Source: Bacteroidota bacterium (GTDB taxonomy: Bacteria; Bacteroidota; Bacteroidia; Cytophagales; Cyclobacteriaceae). From it: a DNA stretch of 64,000 bases. The translations under genes and the position numbers were made by a program. The notes beneath the pieces were generated by a model, which saw nothing but the letters and a program-made list of their open reading frames with translations, searched no databases and had not been told where the DNA came from. The stretch is from NCBI GenBank assembly GCA_016178785.1, contig JACOSO010000046.1, positions 90,219 through 154,218 on the forward strand, in the 5' to 3' direction. Below are positions 50,062 through 59,900 of the stretch, in pieces (positions within the stretch are counted from its first letter, which is position 1; each line of letters opens with the position of its first letter).

Positions 50062-52269
50062 ATGAAAAAGATTCTTCTTTTACTTTTAGTTGTCTCCTCT
50101 GCCTGTGCTCAAAAATTTTCTCCACAAGAACTTTCTAATTGGAAAAAGCAGGCAAGTACGATCAGTATCATCCGCGACAACTGGGGTGTGCCTCATGTTT
50201 ATGGAAAGACGGATGCCGATGCTGTGTTCGGGATGGTTTATGCGCAATGCGAAGATGATTTTTTACGAGTTGAGCGAAATTATTTAACAGCAACTGCGCG
50301 AATGGCTGAGGCCGAAGGCGAAGAATTTATTTATCATGATTTGAGACAACTATTGTTCACCGATACAACAACAGCTATTTCAATTTATAAGCAAGCACCC
50401 GAGTGGCTTAAGAAACTTTGCAATGCTTTTGCCGATGGTTCGAATTATTATCTGCAATCTCATCCAAATGTAAAACCCAAATTACTCAACCGCTTTCAAC
50501 CATGGATGCCATTTCTTTTCAGCGAAGGGAGCATTGGTGGTGATATTGAAAAAATATCGTTGATTGAATTGAAAGAATTTTATGGGCAAGGAAAATCCTC
50601 CGTTTTTGTTAAAGAAAAAACCGGTGGCGATGGGTTTGATGAACCAGAACCTCAGGGATCAAATGGCATTGCCATCGCACCATCGATCAGCGCTACCGGC
50701 AACGCGATGTTACTGATCAATCCTCACACTTCATTTTATTTTCGGTCTGAATTGCAAATGGTAAGTGAAGAAGGACTGAATGCCTATGGTGCAGTTACCT
50801 GGGGACAGTTTTTCATTTACCAGGGATTCAATGAATACTGTGGATGGATGCACACTTCGAGCCAGGCCGATGTTATTGATGAGTATAAAGAATTGATTAT
50901 AAGAAAAGGCGATTCATTATTTTATAAATACGGAAATGAACAGAAGCCCGTACAATCTGAAAAAATTTCTATCGCCTATAAAAGCGGAAATTCAATTTTA
51001 AGAAAAGAATTTACAGTTTACCGAACACATCATGGACCGATCATTGCTCAACGCGATGGAAAATGGATTTCTGTAAAAATGATGAATGAACCATTGAAAG
51101 CACTGACGCAATCATTTACACGAACGAAATCAAAATCCTTTGAAGAATTCAAGAAGTCGATGGAGCTGCGCACGAATTCATCTAACAATACTGTCTATGC
51201 CGATGCACAAGGCAACATTGCATATTGGCACGGAAATTTCATGCCGATTCGCGACACGAGGTTTGATTGGAGCAACCCGGTAGATGGGAGTGACCCTGCT
51301 ACTGAATGGAAAGGCCTCCATCAAGTTGATGAACTGCTTCACGTTTACAATCCGGGAAATGGCTGGATACAAAATTGTAATTCAAGTCCATTTGCCGTGA
51401 CAGGCGAGAGCAGCCCGCAGCAAAAAGATTTTCCAACTTACATGGCACCCGATCCCGAAAATGCGCGCGGGCTTCATGCCGTACGTGTGTTGCAGAATCA
51501 AAAGGATTTCACGCTGGATAAGTTAATTGAAACTTCGCGCGATACTTATTTGCCCGGCTTCGAAAAATTGATTTCATCGTTTAGTCAGATAGATTCATCA
51601 GAATTTCGTTCGCGACCTTTTGAGTTTATAGAGCCATTCCACATGATTACTAAATGGGATTTGAGATGGTCAGCTTTATCTGTTTCCACTACGCTTGCGA
51701 TTTACTGGGCACAAAAACTTAGGCAAGATGTGGCGGCAAGAATTCCTGCTAAATCCGATCAACTGAGCATCATCCGATTTTTAACCGAGCAAACTACAGA
51801 GCAAGAAAAAATAAATGCATTTAAAGAAACGCTCGAGGAATTGCAGCGCGATTTCGGCACTTGGCGAGTAGCTTGGGGAGCGGTAAATCGTTTTCAACGA
51901 CCGGAGGGAAAAATCGATGCAAATTTTGACGATGGCAAACCAAGTATTGCCGTGCCGTTCACTTCCTCATTTTGGGGGTCACTGGCGGCTTTCGGGAGTA
52001 GAAAATATCCAAACACAAAAAAAATGTATGGCAACGTTGGCAACAGTTTTATTGCTGTTGTTGAGTTCGGAAAAAAGGCCAGCCCCAATGACAAAATGGG
52101 GAAGGTACTGGCAAAATCCGTAGTGACAGGAGGATCGTCAAGTGATCCAACTTCGCCCCATTTCAATGATCAATCACGAATGTATTGCGATGGAAATTTT
52201 AAGGATGTTCTTTTCTACAAAGAGGATGTGATGAAGCATGTGGAAAGAAGTTACCGGCCGGGTGAGTGA
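50062..52269 (+). CDS. Penicillin acylase-family Ntn hydrolase
   Basis: 735 residues with signal peptide or lipobox-like start (MKKILLLLLVVSSACAQ). The alpha part (ISIIRDNWGVPHVYGKTDAD, then FGMVYAQCEDDFLRVERNYL) is followed near residue 210 by QGSNGIAIAPSISATGNAML, where Ser of GSN is the new N-terminal nucleophile after autocleavage. HTSFYFRSELQM and FNEYCGWMHTSSQADVIDEY are beta-chain motifs. Such enzymes cleave amides such as acyl-homoserine lactones, beta-lactams or fatty-acid amides outside the cytoplasm. Substrate unknown. Confidence 0.9.
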   Translation: MKKILLLLLVVSSACAQKFSPQELSNWKKQASTISIIRDNWGVPHVYGKTDADAVFGMVYAQCEDDFLRVERNYLTATARMAEAEGEEFIYHDLRQLLFTDTTTAISIYKQAPEWLKKLCNAFADGSNYYLQSHPNVKPKLLNRFQPWMPFLFSEGSIGGDIEKISLIELKEFYGQGKSSVFVKEKTGGDGFDEPEPQGSNGIAIAPSISATGNAMLLINPHTSFYFRSELQMVSEEGLNAYGAVTWGQFFIYQGFNEYCGWMHTSSQADVIDEYKELIIRKGDSLFYKYGNEQKPVQSEKISIAYKSGNSILRKEFTVYRTHHGPIIAQRDGKWISVKMMNEPLKALTQSFTRTKSKSFEEFKKSMELRTNSSNNTVYADAQGNIAYWHGNFMPIRDTRFDWSNPVDGSDPATEWKGLHQVDELLHVYNPGNGWIQNCNSSPFAVTGESSPQQKDFPTYMAPDPENARGLHAVRVLQNQKDFTLDKLIETSRDTYLPGFEKLISSFSQIDSSEFRSRPFEFIEPFHMITKWDLRWSALSVSTTLAIYWAQKLRQDVAARIPAKSDQLSIIRFLTEQTTEQEKINAFKETLEELQRDFGTWRVAWGAVNRFQRPEGKIDANFDDGKPSIAVPFTSSFWGSLAAFGSRKYPNTKKMYGNVGNSFIAVVEFGKKASPNDKMGKVLAKSVVTGGSSSDPTSPHFNDQSRMYCDGNFKDVLFYKEDVMKHVERSYRPGE

Positions 52270-52297
52270 TCAATCTACATGCCCTAACAAAGCAGCC

Positions 52298-52744
52298 TCA
52301 GTTTGTAGGATTAGGTCGCGGGGGGATTTCCCTTACCTCAACGGTGCCTTCGTATTCGAGAATGGGGAAAGTTTTAGCTAACTCCAAAGCGCTTTCCATA
52401 TCCTTTGCTCGAAGGAAAATGTTGCTCACTACTTTGAGATTGTCTGTAATAACCGCTTCCTTTTTTATTACCTTGTTTTTACCAGCTACAACATAGCCGT
52501 CACCAGGGAAAGGAAAACTTATCATATAAATTCCATCTGACTTCCATTTTTCGATAAGCAAATTCCATTTTGTACCTGCTGCGCTTACTTGTTCTCGCGA
52601 ATAAGAAACAGGTACCCTTACTAAAAAGCTAAATTCTTTCATACTGTTTGTTTTTGTTTCTGAGTTTGATGCTTTGGTTTGCGCGTACATTTTGCCCGTA
52701 ACCAAGGCCAAGCATACAGCTCCTATTAAAAGATGTGATTTCAT
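52298..52744 (-). CDS. Secreted YCII/DGPF-like protein
   Basis: 148 residues. Residues 1-21 are a signal peptide (MKSHLLIGAVCLALVTGKMY, A-Q). The body has the YCII-like arrangement: EFSFLVRVPVSYSREQVSAA, then GTKWNLLIEKWKSDGIYMIS, and SALELAKTFPILEYEGTVEV, which in relatives forms a ferredoxin-like barrel. Most YCII proteins are cytoplasmic; the signal peptide is unusual. It is downstream of the AraC gene on the same strand. Confidence 0.65.
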   Translation of the reverse strand: MKSHLLIGAVCLALVTGKMYAQTKASNSETKTNSMKEFSFLVRVPVSYSREQVSAAGTKWNLLIEKWKSDGIYMISFPFPGDGYVVAGKNKVIKKEAVITDNLKVVSNIFLRAKDMESALELAKTFPILEYEGTVEVREIPPRPNPTN

Positions 52745-52807
52745 TGTTCTGAATTTTCTTCAAATTTCAGAACTGTCTAAATCAGATTCTTGTAAAAAAT
52801 CATTGAT

Positions 52808-53599
52808 TTACCAAAAAAAAGGAGACTTGAAAAAATCGGTTGGTGTTTGACCGCTAAATAATTTAAAATCTTTATTGAAATGGGATTGATCGAAAAAGCC
52901 TGCCTCTAATGCTAAGTTTGTGAGCGGTTGGTTTTTCTGACCACGACTTATAATGGACTGTAAGCGTACAATCGATGAAAACTGCTTGGGCGATGTTCCT
53001 ACTATTTTCCGAAACCGTTTTTCAAAAGCATCCGTACTGATATAAAGGGACTGAGCCAATTCTTTCATTTTTATATTGCCATTCGTCAAATTCACCTTCT
53101 GTATGGCCGTTGAAATTAATTTATCGGATTTTAGAGAATACAGTTTGGTGAGTAAAAACTGATCAATAATATTAACTCTTTGAGTATTATTTTGTGCTTC
53201 TGCCAATTGCTCTTCTACCATTGATAATTCCCGTGTATTAACAAAATTTTCGAGCGAAACACTCTCTTCAAAAAGCTCATGAAGTGGCTCTTTAAAAAAA
53301 GCAATTGCTCCAATTTCTTTAAACAAGACAACAAGGGTTGACGAATCTTTTAAATAATTGATTAGTCGTACCGATTTTCTTAAACCTGTAATTGTAGAAG
53401 TTGACAAACTATTTTTTGCATTGCCAGTGATATAATTAGTTTGCCCTTTGAAGCGGAAAGCAATGGCAATGGAGGTATTTGGCAATACCCTATTCACAAC
53501 TTCGTCATGGCTTTCCACAATTTTATAAGTTTTGATAAAGGGTCTTAAAAGTTCGGTTGGTAGATAATCAGTAATCATAGCAGCGAAGTTGTTTGCCAT
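52808..53599 (-). CDS. AraC-family transcriptional regulator
   Basis: 263 residues from the ATG at 53599; a TTG at 53626 and an ATG at 53575 are alternatives. The N-terminal sensor region (YLPTELLRPFIKTYKIVESH, then FRFKGQTNYITGN) is the DUF6597-like type common in Bacteroidota. Two helix-turn-helices close it: KMKELAQSLYISTDAFEKRF and NQPLTNLALEAGFFDQSHFN, followed by the GQTPTDFF end. It probably controls the adjacent SRPBCC or YCII genes. A 12-bp palindrome (53630-53641) lies just before. Confidence 0.88.
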   Translation of the reverse strand: MANNFAAMITDYLPTELLRPFIKTYKIVESHDEVVNRVLPNTSIAIAFRFKGQTNYITGNAKNSLSTSTITGLRKSVRLINYLKDSSTLVVLFKEIGAIAFFKEPLHELFEESVSLENFVNTRELSMVEEQLAEAQNNTQRVNIIDQFLLTKLYSLKSDKLISTAIQKVNLTNGNIKMKELAQSLYISTDAFEKRFRKIVGTSPKQFSSIVRLQSIISRGQKNQPLTNLALEAGFFDQSHFNKDFKLFSGQTPTDFFKSPFFW

Positions 53600-53629
53600 A
53601 ACGCCATTGCTGCCGGGTTTGTTCAAAGG

Positions 53630-53641
53630 CTTACATGTAAG
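53630..53641. promoter_or_regulatory. Palindrome CTTACATGTAAG upstream of the AraC gene
   Basis: A perfect 12-bp palindrome just before the likely AraC start codons and 60 bases from the SRPBCC gene end. Possible operator. Confidence 0.35.
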
Positions 53642-53699
53642 GCCGGTGAATTGTCAGAAAATGTCGCGAAAGCAAAACAAATATGGACATAGCATGCCG

Positions 53700-54218
53700 T
53701 CATAAGCCATCCGGCAATGTCATCGTTCTTCCATCTTGCAGAATTACTTGCCCTGTTTCCAAAAGAGTTTTTAGCTTATAAAAATTCTGCGCCACAGCTG
53801 GTTTGGTTTTAGTGAGTATCTGTTTTTCAATAATGGATATTATCCAATTTTTGAAGCTGCCCCTTGGCACATATTTTAATATAGAGTAGTGCTCCACATT
53901 CAGCCGCCAGGAGTACAGTACCTCAGTCTGTCCTTCGAGAGAGGTTAGAGTAAAGCTATACAACAAGTCAGGTCCGGGAGGTTGCAACTGTGCCATGATT
54001 TTATTTGGAGGATTGAACTCCACGATCTTAACATAAAATAAATCAGAAGGTCTCTTTTGTTTAAAGACCGTTCCCTTACCCACGGTACCTTGTGATACTT
54101 GCGTGACGCTTTGTATAAAATAATTCCATCTTGGCATATTGGCCAGGTTGCTGAGAAACGAAAACGTTCGGTCTATTGAACATGCTACCCGTTGCGATAA
54201 ATCAAATGCAATGACCAC
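53700..54218 (-). CDS. SRPBCC/polyketide-cyclase-like protein
   Basis: 172 residues. The START-like ligand-binding fold is seen in CSIDRTFSFLSNLANMPRWN, then YFIQSVTQVSQGTVGKGTVF, EFNPPNKIMAQLQPPGPDLL and SFTLTSLEGQTEVLYSWRLN. These small proteins hold hydrophobic ligands or act as cyclases/aromatases. The C-terminal ~45 residues (KTKPAVAQNFYKLKTLLETG) are an added helix. It lies between the cyclase-family and AraC genes on the same strand. Confidence 0.75.
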   Translation of the reverse strand: MVIAFDLSQRVACSIDRTFSFLSNLANMPRWNYFIQSVTQVSQGTVGKGTVFKQKRPSDLFYVKIVEFNPPNKIMAQLQPPGPDLLYSFTLTSLEGQTEVLYSWRLNVEHYSILKYVPRGSFKNWIISIIEKQILTKTKPAVAQNFYKLKTLLETGQVILQDGRTMTLPDGL

Positions 54219-54268
54219 GCTCGAAATTTAGGTGAAGGATAAATAAATTATTTAGGTCGCCTGCGCTA

Positions 54269-55045
54269 TTACCAAACTGCAATTATTCGTGAGAAGCCAC
54301 CTGTAGCTTTGCCTACTTTAGGCGCACCCACAATAATGGTTGCACCCGACTTAGGAATCTTAGAAAGATTTGCAACACATTCCACTCCCCATTTGCCTGC
54401 GGCAAAAAGAACTTTATGCCCTACATAATTTTCATCTATTCCACGATCGAACGACAAGACATCCACACCAATGCCGGATATGTTTCTATTGGTAAGTAAA
54501 AACTTGATGGCATCAGTGGAAAAACCAGGATAGTGCTTTACTAGTTTATCATCTAATCCTACAAAGGAGCTATCGGTCAATCGCTTTTCCCAGCCTGAGT
54601 ACATCATCACGCAGGCGTGGTCGGGTATCTCGCCATGTTGTTTTTCAAAGCTTCGGATGTCATCAACGGTGAGTTCAGCATCAGCATCGACCGAGGCCTT
54701 TGCTTCGATGTCGATCACTACTACCGGGACGATAAGTTCTTTCAGATCAATTTGATCAACTGACTTTTGATTGGCGATAAAATGATTAGGAGCATCGATA
54801 TGTGTTCCTAAGTGCTCGTGAATTTTCCAAGAGTTGGCTTCCACGCCATTCTCCTTTAACGTGGCCATCGGAATGAGTTCAAACGGATAAGTAAGCTTCT
54901 TGACAGGGATGAATGGAAATTCCGGAGTGAGTGTGTGGGTAAGGTCAATAATGTTGTCAATACGGATAGTTCGGTCGTTTGAATGATTAGTGCAACTGGT
55001 AAAAAGCAAAGTGGATAAAACAAAAATCAATCGGATATTTTTCAT
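54269..55045 (-). CDS. Secreted cyclase-family protein (kynurenine formamidase-like), lipoprotein
   Basis: 258 residues. The start MKNIRLIFVLSTLLFTSCTN is a lipoprotein signal with Cys. The metal-binding motif HLGTHIDAPNHF (HxGTHxDxPxHF) is that of the cyclase/formamidase superfamily, and VDVLSFDRGIDENYVGHKVL completes the site. Members hydrolyse N-formylkynurenine or related esters and amides, or cyclise polyketides. The lipoprotein signal puts it in the envelope, which is unusual for formamidases. It follows the globin gene by seven bases. Confidence 0.82.
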   Translation of the reverse strand: MKNIRLIFVLSTLLFTSCTNHSNDRTIRIDNIIDLTHTLTPEFPFIPVKKLTYPFELIPMATLKENGVEANSWKIHEHLGTHIDAPNHFIANQKSVDQIDLKELIVPVVVIDIEAKASVDADAELTVDDIRSFEKQHGEIPDHACVMMYSGWEKRLTDSSFVGLDDKLVKHYPGFSTDAIKFLLTNRNISGIGVDVLSFDRGIDENYVGHKVLFAAGKWGVECVANLSKIPKSGATIIVGAPKVGKATGGFSRIIAVW

Positions 55046-55052
55046 GATGGTT

Positions 55053-55529
55053 TTATTTTTGAAATGGTTTGCCTGGCACTCCCCAACCCCACTTAGGCAT
55101 TGGCTCGTCAGGGTTCATGGATAATTCTGTTTGGTTTGAATTTAAAACTGCAATGCGTGTTCCCCATTCGATGTAGGCAACAAAGGCAGAGCGAAATTCG
55201 GGATCGTCAGGTAGTTTGATTTCATCGGCAGATTCAAGCAGGAGCTGCATCCAGCGCTTACGGTGTTGTTCAGTCAAATGTTTTGAAAGATGTTTTTGTA
55301 TCATCTTGAAATGAGATCCCTCTTCCGTGCTGTACATTTCAGGGCCGCCAAAAACTTCTGCGATAAAATGGGCAACGTGTTTTTGATGTTGTGGCGACAT
55401 GTGTTTAAAAATGGGCTCTAATAATTTGTCTTGCAAAACTTTCTTGTAGAAAACATCTGTTAGATTTTCAAATACCGGCATTCCACCTGCCCACTCGTAA
55501 AGGGAAGGTGGTTTTTTACTTTTGTTCAT
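55053..55529 (-). CDS. Group II truncated hemoglobin
   Basis: 158 residues from the ATG at 55529 (MNKSKKPPSLYEWAGGMPVF); the frame runs 14 codons further to 55571. Landmarks of the 2/2 globin fold: GGMPVFENLTDVFYKKVLQD (helix B), HVAHFIAEVFGGPEMYSTEE (E helix region), HLTEQHRKRWMQLLLESADE, with the proximal His in the HLTEQHRKRW segment and a Trp typical of group II. It binds O2 or NO, often against nitrosative stress. It is the first gene behind the divergent HxlR regulator. Confidence 0.85.
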   Translation of the reverse strand: MNKSKKPPSLYEWAGGMPVFENLTDVFYKKVLQDKLLEPIFKHMSPQHQKHVAHFIAEVFGGPEMYSTEEGSHFKMIQKHLSKHLTEQHRKRWMQLLLESADEIKLPDDPEFRSAFVAYIEWGTRIAVLNSNQTELSMNPDEPMPKWGWGVPGKPFQK

Positions 55530-55572
55530 GGAGTAGTGTTTGTGAAATAATTGTTGTACGAACGAAAACATG

Positions 55573-55592
55573 AGTCAAATGTTTACTTGACT
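55573..55592. promoter_or_regulatory. AGTCAA-N8-TTGACT inverted repeat
   Basis: A perfect 6-bp inverted repeat between the divergent globin and HxlR genes; a candidate operator for the HxlR protein. Confidence 0.4.
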
Positions 55593-55651
55593 TGATGGTT
55601 TCAATAGTTATTTTTCTGAAAAGTCTGACATGCAAATTTGAAAGTCAATAC

Positions 55652-55667
55652 CTTACCGATAAGTAAG
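55652..55667. promoter_or_regulatory. CTTAC-N6-GTAAG inverted repeat before hxlR-like gene
   Basis: A perfect 5-bp inverted repeat four bases before the HxlR start codon at 55672. It could block the ribosome site or act as the autoregulatory operator. Confidence 0.4.
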
Positions 55668-55671
55668 CCTT

Positions 55672-56037
55672 ATGATTGAACTTAATAACAGAAAATACAC
55701 CTGCCCGGTGGATGTAACGCTAGGTCTGATTGGTGGTAAATGGAAAATCCTAATCTTATCTCACTTACATCAATTTGGCGACCGCAGCTTTAGCCAGATT
55801 CGCGACAACCTTCCAGGCGTTTCAGAAAAAATGCTGATTCAGCAACTCAAGGAGATGTGTGTCAGCAATCTTGTTGAAAAGAAAATACTATCAGCCAAGC
55901 CTTATCGTGTAGAATATTTTTTGACTGACTTCGGTCGCACGCTTAGACCGCTTTACGAGTTCATGAGCAAGTGGGGTATTGATTACTTAAAACAAAACAA
56001 TATTGACTACCTGAAGGATCAACATTTGTATAAATAA
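55672..56037 (+). CDS. HxlR-family transcriptional regulator
   Basis: 121 residues. NRKYTCPVDVTLGLIGGKWK opens the family, with the redox-type Cys in CPVDVTLGLIGGKW; then HLHQFGDRSFSQIRDNLPGV, SEKMLIQQLKEMCVSNLVEK and PYRVEYFLTDFGRTLRPLYE, a winged helix. Many HxlR members sense aldehydes, quinones or reactive electrophiles through that Cys. It faces the globin-cyclase group and probably controls it. Confidence 0.92.
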   Translation: MIELNNRKYTCPVDVTLGLIGGKWKILILSHLHQFGDRSFSQIRDNLPGVSEKMLIQQLKEMCVSNLVEKKILSAKPYRVEYFLTDFGRTLRPLYEFMSKWGIDYLKQNNIDYLKDQHLYK

Positions 56038-56051
56038 ATGGGGCAAAAAAA

Positions 56052-56075
56052 ATGGTTCGTGAGGACACGAACCAT
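56052..56075. terminator. Bidirectional terminator between the HxlR gene and an unknown gene
   Basis: ATGGTTCGTG (56052-56061), AGGA loop, CACGAACCAT (56066-56075): a perfect 10-bp stem. An A-run before it gives T8 for the minus strand, and ATATTTTTTT follows on the plus strand. Confidence 0.8.
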
Positions 56076-56107
56076 GGAAAATATTTTTTTGTTAGACAGT
56101 TGAACGA

Positions 56108-56950
56108 TTAGGTTTTGATCTCCCAAATCACATAGCGGCCTAAATAACATTTCATAACAATCTCTTTGATGGTGTGTCCCTTTATTTTGATCACGTGTTT
56201 GATATCAGTTCCGTAAACCAACCTTACGTTTTCTTCGTAATCTTCTTTTTTCACTGTGGAAAGATCCTTTGACAATTCTTTGATGAGCGAAATAATGTGA
56301 GAGAAATCGGTCAAGCTTTCTGTTTTGAAGGATTTTTTAAGAAAGTGAGTTTCTTCTTTGTGATAAATTTCTACATCGGGAGCTAGCAGATTTAAGATCT
56401 GAAGGTTGTCGCCCGAACTGAGAATGTTTTGAACGGATTCAAATGAAGGAATTTTATCTGCTTCTGCAGTCGGAAAAAACTTATTTGAGAGATCACTAAT
56501 CTTTACGCTTGAAAAAATTCCTTTTGGGTTTATCTCGAAAGAGTAGTTAGCCTTCCTGTATTCCCAGCGCTTCCCATACTGCTCAGCATCTATGATGCTG
56601 TCTGGTTTCCCAAATTTTTTTTCCATTTCAAATTCGTCAATCCCCAATGTAAGGCCTCTAAATCCAATGTCGGTTGTCGAGTTAGTACCTGTGACCTGAA
56701 GGCTCCAGATGATATCCTTGTGCTCAGCAGTGTATTCGAAAATCATATAAAGTGATGTATCGGGCTTGAGCAAAAACATTTCATACTCGTAGCCATCATC
56801 GAATTTTCCTGATTGAATCGGTTTACCTAATTCATTCGTTGCTGCAACTCGAACTTGCCCCAGTTTAAAACCGTAAAGACCATCTGCCAACTGCTGACAT
56901 TTCGCTTCAATTGTAACCAACGAAATGATAATCCAAAGAGACTTTCTCAT
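56108..56950 (-). CDS. Secreted hypothetical protein
   Basis: 280 residues with a signal peptide (MRKSLWIIISLVTIEAKCQ). I do not recognise the family. The N-terminal ~150 residues contain two similar beta-rich units (LYGFKLGQVRVAATNELGKP and FRGLTLGIDEFEMEKKFGKP), each with an L-G-x(n)-GKP/GKPDS pattern that recalls the SmpA/OmlA-like fold. The second half is Ile/Leu/Lys-rich (HFLKKSFKTESLTDFSHIIS). It follows smc by 12 bases on the same strand, so is possibly in the same transcript. Confidence 0.7.
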   Translation of the reverse strand: MRKSLWIIISLVTIEAKCQQLADGLYGFKLGQVRVAATNELGKPIQSGKFDDGYEYEMFLLKPDTSLYMIFEYTAEHKDIIWSLQVTGTNSTTDIGFRGLTLGIDEFEMEKKFGKPDSIIDAEQYGKRWEYRKANYSFEINPKGIFSSVKISDLSNKFFPTAEADKIPSFESVQNILSSGDNLQILNLLAPDVEIYHKEETHFLKKSFKTESLTDFSHIISLIKELSKDLSTVKKEDYEENVRLVYGTDIKHVIKIKGHTIKEIVMKCYLGRYVIWEIKT

Positions 56951-56962
56951 TCGACTGAATTC

Positions 56963-59900
56963 TTACGCCAACTCCCTCAAATCCACCGGCACTACGCGTG
57001 AAATTCCTTTTTCCACCATCGTAATTCCATAGATCACATCTGTAGTTGTCATCGTGCGCTTGTTGTGGGTGACAATCACGAACTGACTGTCTTTGCTGAA
57101 GCTGCGAATGATTTGGTTGAACTTATCGATGTTGGCATCATCAAGCGGTGCATCAACCTCATCGAAGATACAAAATGGTGCAGGCTTCAACAGGTACATT
57201 GAAAACAACAATGCTGTTGCTGTGAGTGTCTTCTCTCCGCCCGAAAGCTGGTTGATCGTGAGTGGACGTTTGCCTTTCGGTTTTGCGATGATATCAATTT
57301 CAGATTCCAATGGTTTGCTTGGATCTACCAATTTCAAATCGCAGTCATCGCCTTCATTGAAGAGCGAACGGAATACTTTGATGAAATGATCTTTAATCTG
57401 GTTGAAAGCCTGCATGAATGTTTCGCTTGCCACTCCCTCAATTTCACTGATTGTAGTGAACAAAGATTCTTTCGCTTTTAGCAAGTCATCTTTTTGAGCT
57501 TTGATAAATTCATCGCGCTGTTTGATCTCGGTGTAAGCCTCCATCGCCATCGGGTTAATCGGCCCCATGTTGTCGAGCTTTTCACGGATTTTCGATACAT
57601 CGTTGCGCATTTTTTCTTCATCCGCTTTCATGAGCGCCTCTGCTTCTTCAGCACTCACTTCACCGGCTACAGAATCAAGGTCAACATTAAATTCGACCGA
57701 CAATCTTTCTTTTACAGAATTGAGTTGCAGTTTGCTTTCGTTGAGCTGATTTTGCAATTCCATCAGTACAGTGTCGATATTTTGGCGCTGATGTTGTACT
57801 TCGCGCAAATCTTTATCGTATTGGTCAATCTCACCACGGCCGCTGTAATATTCTTTCTCAGCTTCGCTCAATCCTTTTTCCATCTCTTCCTTCTCTGAGT
57901 ACATACCAATGAGTTCTTCATCATTGTTTTGAGAAGTGGCTGTAATCGTCTTAGTTTCTTCTTCGTTCTTTTGAAGTTCTTCGGAATTAACAGAAATGCG
58001 ATTGGTGCTTTGTTCCATGCTCTCCTGCTTGAAACGAATCTCTTGCTCTACACTCTTTACTCTGTTCTCCTGCTGATGGAAGAAAATATTTTGCTCGTTG
58101 AAGTTCGCTGACTTCTGGCTGAGCAATTCGTTTTGCGCGGTAAGCTCAACAACGATCGATTTTAATTTCTCATCGTGACGTTGCAATTCTGAATGGGCGT
58201 GCTGCGCTTTTGGTTGGAGTTCTTCCATTTCTTTGGCCAGCGTATCGATTTTCTCAAGAATGTCCTCCCTGCGCAAGTCAGCGCTGCTGAGCATACTGTG
58301 AAACTGCTCTTGTTTTGTATTTACAGAAATGAATTCATCGCTCACCAACTTCACGGAATTCTGAGCTTCTTCAATCTGCTGTTTCAGTGTGTTGTTTCGC
58401 AAACGTTCGAGTTCGCGCTGTTTGTCAACAAGGCTATGACGAACATCTTCCAACTTTTTAGTAAACTCTTTGATCTCTCTCTCGAGTTTCTCCAGATTTT
58501 TTGCACGACCAATTTTCTTTCCCTCAAACAAACCAACCGATCCACCACTAAGGCTGAATTTGCGTTTGGTTATTTTTCCACTTTTGGTAAGGAAGGTATT
58601 TCCATCGGATGGCATACTCTTAATGTCACCCTCAGTCAAATAAACTTTGTCGAGTATGAAAGACATCAGCTTATTGTACTTCGGATCAAACTCGATGATT
58701 TGCGTGGCAGGGAATGCGTTGGCATACATCTGCACAGGTGAAGAAGAAAAATTATCGAATGCATCGAGGATGAAGAAGTTTGCTCGGCCTTTGCTTGCAT
58801 CACTCAGAATGTTGATTGCTTCGTAAGCTTCGTCTTCGTGATCTACCACATAATAGTTGAGGTAAGGCTCAAGATAATTTTCGATAGCCACGCGATATTC
58901 CTCAGTAGTGGAAATAATATCGGATAAGAGTGGAGCATTTTTGGTGCGGCCCACATTCTTCTTCAGGAACTTAATTGCCTCAGGGAACCCTTCGAGGTTT
59001 TCGACCAACGATTTTGTGAGTTGATAATCGTATTGATGCGCGTCAAGCTTGCGGCCTGTCTCGTTCATCTCTTCGCGAATCATATCGATGGTTTTTTCCA
59101 CCGATGCAATGCGTGAAATCACTTCTTCCTCTTCGTGTTTGAGTTTGTCGAGGTAATTATTTTTCTGGCCTATCTCTTCCTGCAATACAACCAATTTCTT
59201 TTCAAACTCAGCAAGGCTTGCACTCTGCTGGCTTGTGTCACTGGTAGTGCGCTCGAGTTCCTGTTTGAATGAATTGATCTGAATGTTTCTGATATCAAGC
59301 GCTTTGTTGTGCTGGAATGATTCCTCTTGTAAAGCGCGGTGCACTTGCCTCAACGCATCTGACTCACCCTGCAATGTATACGTGCTTGCTTTTTGAGCTT
59401 CGTATTCCGATTTAAGTGATTCAACCTTGCTTGTAATTTCATTCAGGGTTGCCGTTGCGGTATCGCGTTCTGCTTCCAAACTTTGGATGGTGAAGCGGGC
59501 ACGTTCATTACTTTTTTTATCCTGATCAATTTGGTCTTTCAGATTGGAGATACGGTCATTTAAGAAGCGAAGGCGTTCGTTCCTGATCTGCTTCTCACTC
59601 TCGTACTGACGGATTTTTGAAACGAATTCATTGATCGACTTCTGACGGGTAGAAAGAGTCTTTTCTTTTAAGATCAACTCTGCCTTTGATTTTTCAATCA
59701 ATGCCTCTTTCTCTGCAATTTCGGAAGTAAGTTTAGTCTTGCGGTCATTCTCAGCCTCGGATTGTTTTTGAATTACAGAAAATTTATCCTTCTGCTTGTT
59801 CACCACTACTTTGGCGAGGTGAATGCTTTTTTCTTTATAGTCTTCTTTGATTTTGTAATACTGCTCCGTTTGCTTCGCCTGCTTCTCAAGGCTCTTCATG

